NCBI GenBank assembly: GCA_001643675.2
Contig: LSRY02000058.1
Coordinates: 162,501 to 226,500 of the forward strand
DNA length: 64,000 bases
Direction: 5' to 3'
Source of the DNA: Monocercomonoides exilis
Lineage: Eukaryota > Preaxostyla > Oxymonadida > Polymastigidae
How positions within the stretch are numbered: position 1 is the stretch's first letter; each line of letters starts with the position of its first letter. The notes beneath the pieces are model-generated. The model had not been told where the DNA came from. It searched no databases and worked only from the letters and a program-made list of their open reading frames with translations. A program made the translations under genes and the position numbers. Positions 1-10,828 of the stretch are shown one piece after another.

Positions 1-377
1 TTTTTTTTTAAAAAGAAAAGAAAAGAAAAAGAAACATTAATAAAATGTGATAAATATGAAAAGAAAAAGAATGAAAAATAAAATTATTAGTTCATTCGAA
101 AATTCATATTTTCTCTCTCTTTCATTTTTATTTCTTTTCTTTTCTTTTATTTTTTCTTTTCATTTTATTTATTTATTTATTTATTTATTTCTTTTGTTTC
201 TTCTCTTCTCTTCCCTTTCTTCTCCCTCTCTTTCTCTCCACAAACCCCAGCATCTTCAATATCCTATAGACCATGTCGTGTTCGTCACAGCCTGGAAAAA
301 GAGGATGGCCTATCAGAAGCTCAGCAGCCACACACCCAACACTCCACATATCGATTCCACAGTCATAACTGATTGAT

Positions 378-434
<57 letters not shown>

Positions 435-1681
435 AGAGAGAGATGATGGATTATATAGAATAAAATAAAAATTATAATTGCAATGATGAAAATGAGAAAA
501 AAAAAGATTAAAAGACAAAATTTGTATTCAACAAAAAGAGAATAATAATAAATATATATATTAGAATAAATAAAAGGATCCAATCATTAAAAAAAATATT
601 CCATTGAAAATTGAAAATCAAATACAAAAATCTAAAATTTCATACGGAAGTCCAAGTAATACTTCAGGTGATCGATAATATCTGCTCTGAATGTACGAAA
701 ACATCAAACGACCCTCCAACGTTGCACAACCAAAATCTGCTATTTTCACTGATGGGAAAAATCTGTAATTGATAAAAAAATATAAAATTTTATTTTTTAT
801 TTATTTGAATTGAATGAAACATATAAATAAAGAAATTTTCATAAATAAATTAAAAATGAACAAAAAAATCTACAAAAAAAAAAGTTCACACTTGTCCAAC
901 AAAATATTTTCAGGCTTGATGTCACTATGTACAATGCCTTCATTCTTCATCACGCACAACGCATCAATTAATTGAATCACAATTTTTCTCACCACAGGAA
1001 TAGGAAATCCAGAAAAGTTGGTTTGCTTCAGCACACAGTATAGATCCACTCCAAGAATTTCCAGAACAAGGCAGAGATGCCCATGAAAAGTGAAGCTGTT
1101 ACATAAGGAAAGAATATGGTGCTCTCCATTTGGATCTACAGAACGCAGCTAAAAAACAATTCATGAATTTACAGATAAACACAAATTACATAAATGAAAA
1201 ATAAGCAAACCTTTCGCAAAATTTCACATTCCGATTCAGCGTGCTTTAAATGTTGAGGAGTATTCTTTATCACCTTTATTGCATATGTTTCATGTGTATC
1301 AAGGCGCAAACATCTTAAGACTTGCCCAAAGCTACCTTTTCCAAGTAATTCTTCAACTCTGTATTGAAGGGTCATCGAAGAATTTTTTATTTCTGATGTG
1401 TCAATTATATCGCCTACATGAAAAATATAATCCCCTTTGATATTGTCATTGCATTGAGAAGACAAGCACTGAGAAGGGGAAGTTATAGTCAGTCCTAAAT
1501 TTGCAATTTTATGTTTGTATTTAAAATTTGGAGAACAATTTTGATATGTTTCTGAGAGAAAAATTGTTGTTTTATGTAGGTTATTGTTTTGTGAAGCATC
1601 TTCCTAAAAAACAAATTTATTAAAAATTATAATGCAACATATTGCCTATAAATCAAAAAATTATAAAATAACAACCTTCAT
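1..1681 (-). CDS. DYRK/Yak1-type protein kinase, 3' part off the window
   Basis: A CMGC protein kinase that phosphorylates serine/threonine and belongs to the DYRK family. Exons inferred on the minus strand: 1681-1676, 1603-1211, 1148-892, 762-646 and 368-246, with a fifth intron leaving the left edge. Phases agree at every junction (0, 0, 2, 2, 2). The spliced protein shows the glycine loop GKGSFGQV, the ATP lysine in AIKVIK, the catalytic loop HSDIKPEN, DFG, the DYRK/Yak1 activation segment YIQSRYYRSPEVLLGLPY and then GIDMWSVGC. The loop has HSD where DYRKs usually have HCD. The tyrosine in YIQSRYY is the site DYRKs autophosphorylate, which is family knowledge. Exon 1 is only ATG AAG; an in-frame TGA upstream makes this the only available start. 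The C-terminal lobe is missing because of the window edge. Family call is firm; the subfamily is less certain. Confidence 0.88.
379..442. repeat. (AG)n microsatellite
   Basis: About 24 AG units followed by imperfect copies. It lies in the kinase intron between exons 646 and 368. On the coding strand it reads (CT)n and ends about ten bases before the inferred 3' splice site at 369, where it would serve as the polypyrimidine tract. Confidence 0.95.
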
Positions 1682-1860
1682 AAAGTGAAAAAACAACAAT
1701 GAATTTCTGCTTCAGAAAGTGACTAATTATGTATGGGTTTCGATTATTGTGAAAAAACTTGTATTAATCTTAAAAATGCAATTTGAACAAAATTTGTTCT
1801 CACAAACAACAACAATTTCTTTACCAAATTTCCCATACTTTAAGTCAAGTAGTTATTGGA
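1682..1860. promoter_or_regulatory. Divergent promoter region between kinase and coiled-coil gene
   Basis: 179 bases separate the inferred start codons of two head-to-head genes, so both promoters must fit here or overlap the genes. I see AT-rich sequence but no motif I can name. Confidence 0.5.
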
Positions 1861-4800
1861 ATGTATGAAGATGATTTTTTTGAAGACATTGAAAGTGATT
1901 ATGATGTATGCTACACATAAATCATAATTTATTTTAATTTGTGCAACAGATGAGAATTTATGATTATTTTTTTTAAAATTGTTTATTGTTTGATAATTGT
2001 ATTTTTATGTATTTCAGATGTATTTTTTTGAAATTATCTTTAATAATATCATCATTTTTCTTTTGTGATTATGATTTTTGTTTATCATTGAATTATTTTT
2101 TAGGATTTTTCAACAAGTCCTTTAACAACAGAAAATGCAGATTTACCTTTATCTCGTCCAAAAGATGTATCATCATCACTAAGTGAGATTAAATCTGAGT
2201 CATATGAACGCATAAACGAAAATGTACAAGATCCTATCAATCAAAATTCGAATGAACTTTTGAGCGCTGAAAACGAAAGCTTTAAAACAAATTCAGAAAA
2301 CAAACCAACACCAGTTCGCTCTCCAAGCAGTTCAACAAATATTGAATCAAAAAATTCACAAAAGGAAAAAGCAAAATCAATGAATTCTTCTCCTTTAAAG
2401 ACAGTGTCAACAAGGTCCGATACGCCAGAATCTGAAATGTACTATGAAGCTGTTAATGATGCAGAATACGATATGATTGTGAAATTAAACAAAATAATAA
2501 AGAAAGAAAACGAGCAAATGAAGCGCCAACTTCAAAGAGCAGGATTTCAGGTGGAAAAAGTGATTGAGCTTGAGAATGAAAAAAAGGAACAAGAAAACAA
2601 GATTAAAGAACTGGAGAAAGAAACAAGGTTATTAAAAAGGCTGCTGAAGCAGAAAGAAGACGCGCTGTTGAAAGAAGCACAAGCCACAGAGTCCATTCCT
2701 TCTGTGATGGGACACCTGAGAGGCGAGCTGAAGGCAACGCAGATGAGAGAAAAAGAAGTGCAGAAGAGAGCAGCCGATTTGAGCAAAGCGGTGCGAAAGG
2801 AAGGAAAAGCAAAAGAGAAGTTTGATGAATCAGATTTTTCCTGTTATTTTAATTAACTTGATATTTTCATTTATTGCATTCATCAATCTTTTTTTTCATT
2901 TATTCCATCAAAAATGATCTTTTGTCATTTTTCTTTCATTTCCTCAATCCCTTACATTTTTTTTTCTCATTTGCTTTCCACCTTTTCTTTCTTTCTTTAT
3001 TTTTCCCAGATTACAACAGACATTGAAGCAGACCCGTGATGGCCTCGAAACCGTCAAGCAGATAGCAGCAGAAGCATTCGAATCTTCAAAGGACGAAAGA
3101 GAAGGAGAAGGAGAAGGAGAAGAAGAGGACAGCACAAACAAAGTGTTTCTGACCGAAAGCGAACCAAAATCTCCTTCATCGGATTCATCAGCCGTTTCGG
3201 AGAAGCAGAAGAATGCAATTGGAGAAATAATACAGATTGTGAGTCAGATCAGTGATAAACCTGGTTCTTCGACTACTTCTTCTTCTTCACCATATCCCAT
3301 TTCAACCACATTTCGCTCATTTTCAAACTCATCGTCTTCTTCCTCTCCCTCTTCTTTCTCCTCCTCCTCTTCCTCCACTTCACCTTCCTCTTTCAACACA
3401 GCCACCTCTTTTATTTCCTCTCTTCCTCCGTCTGTCATCAACACATTGTCTTCCTTCCACACACGCGCACCACAACGCAAACAGCATGCTCTTTCGTATC
3501 CTTCCTCAAAAACCCCAACACCAACATCTTCATCCTTCACTCATTCTTCCTCCTCCTCCTCTTCCTCTTCTTCTTCCTCTTCCTCATCCTCATCCAACAG
3601 TCCTCTCCCTTCTCATCTCCCCCACTCGGTTCTTGTCCCTCTCCACTCTTTCCTCCCACCAGACGCCAAAGACACAGAGATAGAAAGACTACGTTCTCAA
3701 TCGGCAGTTCTGTTCCAGACGAAAACAGAGACGAAGCTGAGGCATTTCCGCGAGAGGGAGAAGATGCAGAGGCAGCTGGAGCAGATGAGGGCGATGATAC
3801 AGGAGAGAGAAAGAGAACTGGCGAGGAGAGAAAGAGAGGTACAATGTGTGACGATCCAGGCGAATGGAGGGTGGAGGGTGGCGGAGCCGAGGAAGAGGAG
3901 GGAGATTATTGAGAGGTTGCTGAAGGAGGAAGGAGAAAGGGAAGAAGGAAGGGAAGGAAGGGAAGGGGAAGGAGGGGAAGGAGGAAGAGGGGAAAGAAGA
4001 GGAGAAGGAATAAAAGGAAGAGGAAGAGAAGGAAGAGAAGGAAATGGAAGAGGAGGGCAGAAGATGATGTTGTACGAAGATGTTGACAAATCAGACACAC
4101 CTTATTCGTATTCGATGTCAGCAGCGTCTGGAATGAACAGGTTGGCAGCGGGTGAAAAGATATGTTCATTTAAAGTGGAAGAAGAAGAAGAAGAAGATGA
4201 TGATAACGTGAAGGAAATAGAAATGGATGAAAGGAAAAGAAAGAAGAAGAAGAAGAGGAGGAGGAAGATGAATGAGTTGAAAGCAAAAGAGGAGGAGGAA
4301 GAAGAAAATCAAAAACAATTCGAAGAGAACGAAGAAAGCGAAGCAAAAAAATCAACGGAAGATGAAGGAGAAAATATTAAAACAAATAAGAAGAAGAAGA
4401 AGAAAAAGAAAAAGAAGAAGAAATCGAATAAAAGTGACATATCTGAATCAGAATGTGTTGTTAATGAGATTTTAATGGAGGATATTGAGGAAGAACAAAT
4501 GGAAATAACAAATGGAAAGAATGAAAAGAAAGACAAAAAAGACAAAAATGAAACGAAAGATAAGAAAGAAAGAAAAGATGAAAAAGAAGAGAAAAACAAC
4601 AAAGATGATAAAGATGATAAAGAATGCGATATTTCTTTTGAAAAGCTCAATTCAACTTCTCTTTCAACAGAAGAAGAAATAGCAGATAAATTTGAAAATT
4701 TAATGAAAAACAACGAATTAACAGAAGAAAAGGATGTATTTGGTTACTATTCACACAAAATGAAATGTACTGCTTGCGAACTTTCAACCGACAGAAAGTC

Positions 4801-5137
4801 ACAAACAAAGGAAATTCCGCATTTGACGCAAAATTTTGACAGAAAAACGGAAGATGATTCAAAAACTACCCAAATTTTATCTGATTTGCAGGAAAAACCA
4901 CTTTCTTCTGAAGAAAACGATCGGTCATTCACATTGTTGAAGAATAATCCTTCCTTTCCCTCAAAATCAATTAAGCAACAAATAGAAGGTGCAACGGATG
5001 AAATTATTTTGAAAGACTTTGATGATCCGCACAATTCAGAAAATAGCAAAAAGAAGGATGAAGATTTATTAGAAAAAAATGTTCTTGAAAAAATAGAATT
5101 TGAAGATGAAGATAATCCATTTTCTTTTAAATTATGA
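1861..5137 (+). CDS. Acidic, serine-rich coiled-coil protein, 962 residues
   Basis: Function not recognised. Three exons inferred: 1861-1905, 2104-2819 and 3010-5137, with phases 0 and 2 consistent. The donors are GTATGC and GTTTGA, and the acceptors are TTTTAG and TCCCAG. The protein starts MYEDDFFEDIESDYD. About residues 80-260 form a charged coiled coil. A serine-run region is encoded around 3250-3620. A second coiled coil (LRHFREREKMQRQLEQMRA and on) follows, then Gly/Glu/Arg repeats, Lys/Glu repeats and an acidic tail. No membrane segment or signal peptide is visible. Such coiled coils occur in flagellar, basal-body or cytoskeletal proteins, but nothing here proves that role. Long antisense open frames over the repeats are compositional shadows. 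Confidence 0.8.
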
Positions 5138-5286
5138 AAACTTTTATTTGTTAATAGTCTGTATTATTTTATTAATGTGTGAAAAAATCGAATATTGTAT
5201 TAATAATTTTTCTCCTATTTTTAACTTTCAGATTTTTTAGTAGCCCATAATTTTCTTTATGAATTATTCTTTATGTTGTTTTTTAC

Positions 5287-8200
5287 ATGTGTAACATATA
5301 TTTTATGCTCATTGCATTTATTTTAACATTGCATCGATGCATCTCAATTGATTTTTCAGACAAGCATCTTTTTAGTGATGAAACCCCACAAAAACTTAAA
5401 CTTATGTTTGAAACTCGCTCAAATGATGCAAATTTATCAAAACACAATGTAAATTTGGACAGAGCTTTAAAACAAAACAAAGGAAAATTTATTTATTCGG
5501 ATTCACCCCATTTTAGTTCAATTAAGAACACATTTTTACTTTCTAATTCTTCAGTTCAGTTTTATAAGTTGCTCATCATTTATCAGAACAGCAAACCAGT
5601 TTCTAATTATGATTATAATTCAAAGTTTACCATGCATTCATGTGCGTTGTTAATTTTAACTGAACTCTGTACCAGTCCTTTTTTTACAACAGATGGATCA
5701 ATAGAATTAAATAATTTAACGCTTACTCTGAAAGACCCTTCAACTAATGTTATACCGTTAATATCATCTTCAAAATCTTCTTTTGAAACTCATTCAGGTT
5801 CCTTGTGCATTTCACATTCAATGTTTTCTTCCTTTATTTTATCATCCACACCATTTTTATCTTCTCAATTCATTTCATTAAATTCACTTGAACACAATCA
5901 ATTCACAAACATCTCCATACACCCTCGTTCTAAAAATGTGCCAAACGATTGCATTTCTTCGGCCACTATTTCTTGCTGTTCATTTTTCACGGTTTGTGAT
6001 GTTTTTTATGGAGGAATTGTCCATTCCATAAATGCACATTCAAATAGTTTGAATACATTTAACAATACATATAAGCTATGTATACACAATTCAATAAAAC
6101 CAAAAGTTATTACATCACAGCAAATTCTATCCAAATCAAATTCGTATGAATTCATCTATGACGAATTTTTAACATGCCATCCAGATTATGATGGTTCATT
6201 TTTCCCTTCAACTTCAAATGCAACTGATACATCATTGTGTGGTGGAGCAATTTGCTTTGTTCAAGAGCAATTATCAGCAACATCTTCTTTGAAGCTTCAG
6301 TTTTGTTCGTTCAATGAGTGCTTCTGCGAAATGGCTGGAGGGGCTGTTTTTTTGCGTGGAGCAATTAATTTCGTCTGCGAAAACTCTTCTTTCCTGATGT
6401 GCCATGCTACGTGGCAAGGAGGATGCGGAGGAGGAATCTTTGCAGACAGAATTGATGGTCAGGCCACGTTCGATAAAGGAAGTTTCATGAGATGCAGAGC
6501 AGGTAAATGCGGAGGAGGAATGTTTTTTAGCTTCGAGAAGACGAAATTGAAGCAGCACAAAAGCGAAAATATGGAGGCGGCAGAGATGATTGAGATGACT
6601 GTTACTCAAAATTGTATATTTTACAACTGCAAATGCAATAACACGGTGCATTCATTTGGTGGCGGCTGCTGTCTTTTTTGTGATGATGACAATAAATTCA
6701 TTCAATTAAGGAATACAATTTTTCATTTATGCGATGCTTCTGTAGGGATGTCGATAGTCTTTCAGCTCAGCAACGTCTTCAATGAATTTACGGCGAGTCA
6801 TTTCCATTTTTACTATGTGGCTTTTAAACACAACAAGGAACTGGATTATAATTCGAGAGAAAAAGAATTATTTGATGATATTACTCCAACAAATAATGAC
6901 AGAAACGAAGATAATGAAGCAGCCTTTGGATCTTTCCGTGCTTTCAACTCAGAATTTATGAGTCAATTACAATTTATGTGCAATTGCTCGCAACTCAGTG
7001 ATAAACCTCGCATTAATGTGCTCTTCTGGGATGCTGTTGGCGTATGGAATCCTGTTGGAGATTTTAAACCTTGTGATCATTCGTGCTGGTTCGGCAAAAG
7101 AGATGGCGATGCAATATTGCTTCAAAAAAATGCAGTTACAGACGTCAGTTCTTGGCTGAAAAACGTCACATTCTTCTACATTGGAGGTGAAGATGCAATT
7201 GATTCACCTGCTTGCGGAATGCTACAGTCCCTTCCGTGTGCGTCACTAGAACCAGCATTAAATGGGAGATGCGAATATGAAACTTCTTTGTATATAATTG
7301 GTGATGTTGCACCAATAAAATCTCAGCTTCTTTTCTTCCAAGAGAGAATAACATTCATGGTATACAAAGGAGTTAAACCAATAGAAATCCACTCTCGTTT
7401 ACAGGAACAAGAAAGTGTCTTCAGCTTATTTGGAACAGAACTTGTAATGATGTATGCCTCTTTCTATTTTGGCAAATCACAAGTCGATTCGATGGTTTCA
7501 TTCTGCTATCAGCATTCAATTTTTAGTGATAAGAACGTGTTTTTATCATTCAGCAGCTTCAATCTGACTGGCCCAAACGCTGAATCATCATCCGGTGCGA
7601 TGACAACAACATTCTTTTATAATCCAATGTTTGTCATATATAATGCTGGTCTTTCAATTAGTGACTCAACTATCAGCCACTTTTCATTTTCTGAATCTCC
7701 ACTGATTTCATTAAGAGGAAAGCATTATAATCTTATGCTAGCACTAGCTGTATTCAATGACATTAGCACTCGAAAATCGCAATCTGCAATAGTCAAAATA
7801 AATCAAACAAAAGCAGATTCTTCGCCTTTGCAGTTTGTTTGTGCCAATTCAACATTTAAGTCGATAAAGGCAACATCTTCGAATAGCGGAGGAGCTATGG
7901 ACCTTTTAACAAATTTTTATGGAGATATTTCATTGAAACATACCGCTTTCCAAGAATGCGAAGCAGAGCAAACAGAATTCGGCCGAGGTGGAGCACTTTT
8001 CTGCACATGTGATAACTTGCATGCGACTCCTTTGCTGAAAAGCATGATCTTCCAGGACAATTTGGCAAATTGTGCCAATGACATTTTTATAATATGCGAT
8101 TCATTCACCCAAATTAATAGCAGTACAATATCTTTCGAATATTCTCATTGCAGCGTCAATGAAGCAAACAGCTTCATGGGGCGGCTGAAAAATAAACTAG

Positions 8201-10386
8201 ATATTGTGAATCTTCTTCCACAAATAATTTGCTATGAGGCTGAGACAATTTTCACTTCATCAACACACGAAAATGCATCTGATGAAGAGAAATGTGGTTC
8301 ATTAAAGCTTCCATGCAAGACGATGGATGTTGCTAGCACACATGTCAATCACACGACCTTAGGCCGATTGCTGATTATTGGGAATGCAAGCATTGGTAGA
8401 TCTTCACAATTGATTAACACAGAAATATCATCGTTTTCTGATGAGAACAGCTATTTCATTTTCAACAATACTATGATTACGACTAATGTTTTAACATGCA
8501 GCGAAAATGTTGTCTTTTCCTCATTGTATTTTTTGTTTGATTCATGCAAATTGCAAAATGACGAATCAATATTTTTTGTGAATGGACCAACTAACATATC
8601 ATCATCAACTTTTCAGCAGATTGAAAGCAGTTCGATGAATTTTGACTTTCAACGGCTTTCGTCTAATGAAAAGCAGTATTTGGGGATCATTTTGTTGAGC
8701 GTTTTTGAGACTCAACTGACATTACATGACATAAGGTTTATTGATTTCACAGTCAATAAGCCTCTTTTTTTATTCTACTTCAATACTAGCATTACCATGA
8801 GAAATATTACATTTTCTTCTATAGAACTGAATGAAACCTCAATTGTTCAATCTGTCCATAATAACAATCAACCATCAATTGCAGACTTTCCAATATATTC
8901 TTCGATGGAAGATTCCATTTCTTCTTTTCGTTACAGTCTCTTTCGCAGACAATCTGATAAAAGTTTTTCATTGATGAGCGTTTCCAGATTTGACAACGAC
9001 AATAGCATACAAGATATAAACATGAAAAACATTGCTTTTACAAACCTTTCTTTAAGCAATTCCACTCTTATATTTTTAGATTTTCCAAAAACCTATTCCA
9101 ACACCAGCTTTTCAATGAAAGAAATCAAACTGTCAAACATCAAGCTTCTTTCTCAACAAGAAAATCCTCTGTTTGTGTATTGCAAAAATAATAATTTCGC
9201 CATTTATCAAATATATTTGGATATTTCCGATCTCTTTGTCTCTAACTGCAGTGTTCCAAAGATTTCTGGTTCACTTATCTTAGCTTCAAATGTCAGCTTT
9301 CAATTAAAATACTCACAAATTATGAATCAACGATTATCACAGGGAACATCATGCAGCAAATTGCAATTGACAGACAAAGTTAAACGTAGTGAATCAATTC
9401 CTCAATCATTAAAAAGTAACCAGGAAGTAATTAGGAATGGAATAGAAAGATGGAAAGAAGAAGAAGAAGAAGAAGCAGCAGATTCTATATGCCTTTGGAA
9501 CACTTCCATTATTCAAATGAAAAACTGCACATCAATCGTGGATAATGTACAGATTTCTGGTTTTTCTGTTGGAGCATTTATTATCCAAGGAGGAACAGCA
9601 AATATCACATCGTGTCAGTTTTTGAACAATTCAGCCACCGAAAATGACATGCTCATATCACGGAACATTGTGTGTCGTGACAACGCTTCAATTGATTTTG
9701 TTAATGTAACCACTTCAGCGACTGATGATTCTCTGTGGATTGTTAATGAAGGATGTACATTTAGCGGTGCTTTTTCAACAGAAGAGATCTTTTTTGCCCA
9801 CCCGTCACTGTCAAACATGACATTTGATTCACAAAATGGTACTTGCTTTCTACACTTCGTTGGAAATAATATCCTCCCTTGCAACATGACATTCTCATTT
9901 GTGGAATACTCCAAGCAGCCAACAGAATTCATTATAGATGGAACTTTAACAGAGTTTCAGGGCTCTACTGCTGCAGTCGGCGTAATAGGGCAAAAAACAA
10001 TGTCCAGAATACAATATGAGCATCCAAATGCTGCTGCTGCAATTGTGTGTTGGGGTGCGAATCCATTGAAAAACATGACAAGTAATCCTATTCGATTATT
10101 TAGTATCACTCCAAGAGATACTCCTCATTTCCCCACGAAAATAGTTGTTTCTATTGCTGTTTCAGTTGTTTTTGTTATTGTTTGCATTATCATTCTTTCA
10201 TTTATTATTGCTTCAAAATGGAAGCGAAGGAAAAAGAAAACAGGGAAAGCGTGTGTTGACAGTGGTGTGTTTTCGGTGAACAGATCAAATCTAATATCTG
10301 ACACATCACAACTACTGCCAACTGAATCAATTCCGAGCGATGTTCAAGAACCAAACTTCGAAGAAGATGACGAGGATTTTATTTGA
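5287..10386 (+). CDS. Secreted type I membrane protein with beta-helix-like repeats, 1,699 residues
   Basis: A single uninterrupted frame from an ATG followed by a hydrophobic signal sequence (IYFMLIAFILTLHRCIS). About residues 310-410 contain glycine-rich turns such as CGGAICF, AGGAVFLRG, GGCGGGIFAD and KCGGGMFFS. These resemble the GGA repeats of right-handed beta-helix (polymorphic-membrane-protein-like) surface proteins. Two linkers share a Cys-Gly/Pro-Cys motif: CGMLQSLPCASL near residue 640 and CGSLKLPCKTM near residue 1000. One transmembrane helix lies near residue 1,620 (VVSIAVSVVFVIVCIIILSF), followed by KWKRRKKK and a short acidic cytoplasmic tail. Many Asn-x-Ser/Thr sites fit an extracellular domain. 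A broken paralogue lies at 38802-42986. Likely a cell-surface protein; its ligand is unknown. No introns were seen, unlike most neighbours. Confidence 0.88.
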   Translation: MCNIYFMLIAFILTLHRCISIDFSDKHLFSDETPQKLKLMFETRSNDANLSKHNVNLDRALKQNKGKFIYSDSPHFSSIKNTFLLSNSSVQFYKLLIIYQNSKPVSNYDYNSKFTMHSCALLILTELCTSPFFTTDGSIELNNLTLTLKDPSTNVIPLISSSKSSFETHSGSLCISHSMFSSFILSSTPFLSSQFISLNSLEHNQFTNISIHPRSKNVPNDCISSATISCCSFFTVCDVFYGGIVHSINAHSNSLNTFNNTYKLCIHNSIKPKVITSQQILSKSNSYEFIYDEFLTCHPDYDGSFFPSTSNATDTSLCGGAICFVQEQLSATSSLKLQFCSFNECFCEMAGGAVFLRGAINFVCENSSFLMCHATWQGGCGGGIFADRIDGQATFDKGSFMRCRAGKCGGGMFFSFEKTKLKQHKSENMEAAEMIEMTVTQNCIFYNCKCNNTVHSFGGGCCLFCDDDNKFIQLRNTIFHLCDASVGMSIVFQLSNVFNEFTASHFHFYYVAFKHNKELDYNSREKELFDDITPTNNDRNEDNEAAFGSFRAFNSEFMSQLQFMCNCSQLSDKPRINVLFWDAVGVWNPVGDFKPCDHSCWFGKRDGDAILLQKNAVTDVSSWLKNVTFFYIGGEDAIDSPACGMLQSLPCASLEPALNGRCEYETSLYIIGDVAPIKSQLLFFQERITFMVYKGVKPIEIHSRLQEQESVFSLFGTELVMMYASFYFGKSQVDSMVSFCYQHSIFSDKNVFLSFSSFNLTGPNAESSSGAMTTTFFYNPMFVIYNAGLSISDSTISHFSFSESPLISLRGKHYNLMLALAVFNDISTRKSQSAIVKINQTKADSSPLQFVCANSTFKSIKATSSNSGGAMDLLTNFYGDISLKHTAFQECEAEQTEFGRGGALFCTCDNLHATPLLKSMIFQDNLANCANDIFIICDSFTQINSSTISFEYSHCSVNEANSFMGRLKNKLDIVNLLPQIICYEAETIFTSSTHENASDEEKCGSLKLPCKTMDVASTHVNHTTLGRLLIIGNASIGRSSQLINTEISSFSDENSYFIFNNTMITTNVLTCSENVVFSSLYFLFDSCKLQNDESIFFVNGPTNISSSTFQQIESSSMNFDFQRLSSNEKQYLGIILLSVFETQLTLHDIRFIDFTVNKPLFLFYFNTSITMRNITFSSIELNETSIVQSVHNNNQPSIADFPIYSSMEDSISSFRYSLFRRQSDKSFSLMSVSRFDNDNSIQDINMKNIAFTNLSLSNSTLIFLDFPKTYSNTSFSMKEIKLSNIKLLSQQENPLFVYCKNNNFAIYQIYLDISDLFVSNCSVPKISGSLILASNVSFQLKYSQIMNQRLSQGTSCSKLQLTDKVKRSESIPQSLKSNQEVIRNGIERWKEEEEEEAADSICLWNTSIIQMKNCTSIVDNVQISGFSVGAFIIQGGTANITSCQFLNNSATENDMLISRNIVCRDNASIDFVNVTTSATDDSLWIVNEGCTFSGAFSTEEIFFAHPSLSNMTFDSQNGTCFLHFVGNNILPCNMTFSFVEYSKQPTEFIIDGTLTEFQGSTAAVGVIGQKTMSRIQYEHPNAAAAIVCWGANPLKNMTSNPIRLFSITPRDTPHFPTKIVVSIAVSVVFVIVCIIILSFIIASKWKRRKKKTGKACVDSGVFSVNRSNLISDTSQLLPTESIPSDVQEPNFEEDDEDFI

Positions 10387-10828
10387 GAGCTCATCGTTGT
10401 AGTATTTTTACATGTATTTTTATGTTTTTTAATTTTTCTTTCTTTCTTTTAATTTTTTACAAATTTCATTCCTTTGATATTTGATTATTTGTTCGTTGGT
10501 TTAATCCAACTTTTTTACAATTTCTATAATTTTTTTTTAAAGGAAAATATTACATGAAGAGTAATTTCTGCAAATTTGTTCAATTTCTTATTTTCTTTTG
10601 GTGTTAAACTCAATTTATCAAAAATAACAAAAAGAAAAAGACTGGTTGTTTCAATATCTTTAATGAGATGCTAAGAACAAACAGATTCAGTGAATCTTTA
10701 GCTGACGGGAGTTTAATAATGATGTTGATTTAATAAAAAAGAAACAAAAAAAAAAAAAATAATCAACAATTCTAATTAAAAAATTAAAAAAATAAAAAAA
10801 ATCGCCGAATGAGATGTGGAATAAAATT
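10387..10828. other. Convergent intergenic region
   Basis: Lies between two genes whose 3' ends face each other. It is AT-rich with short A and T runs. I see no gene, terminator motif or repeat family here. Confidence 0.6.
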
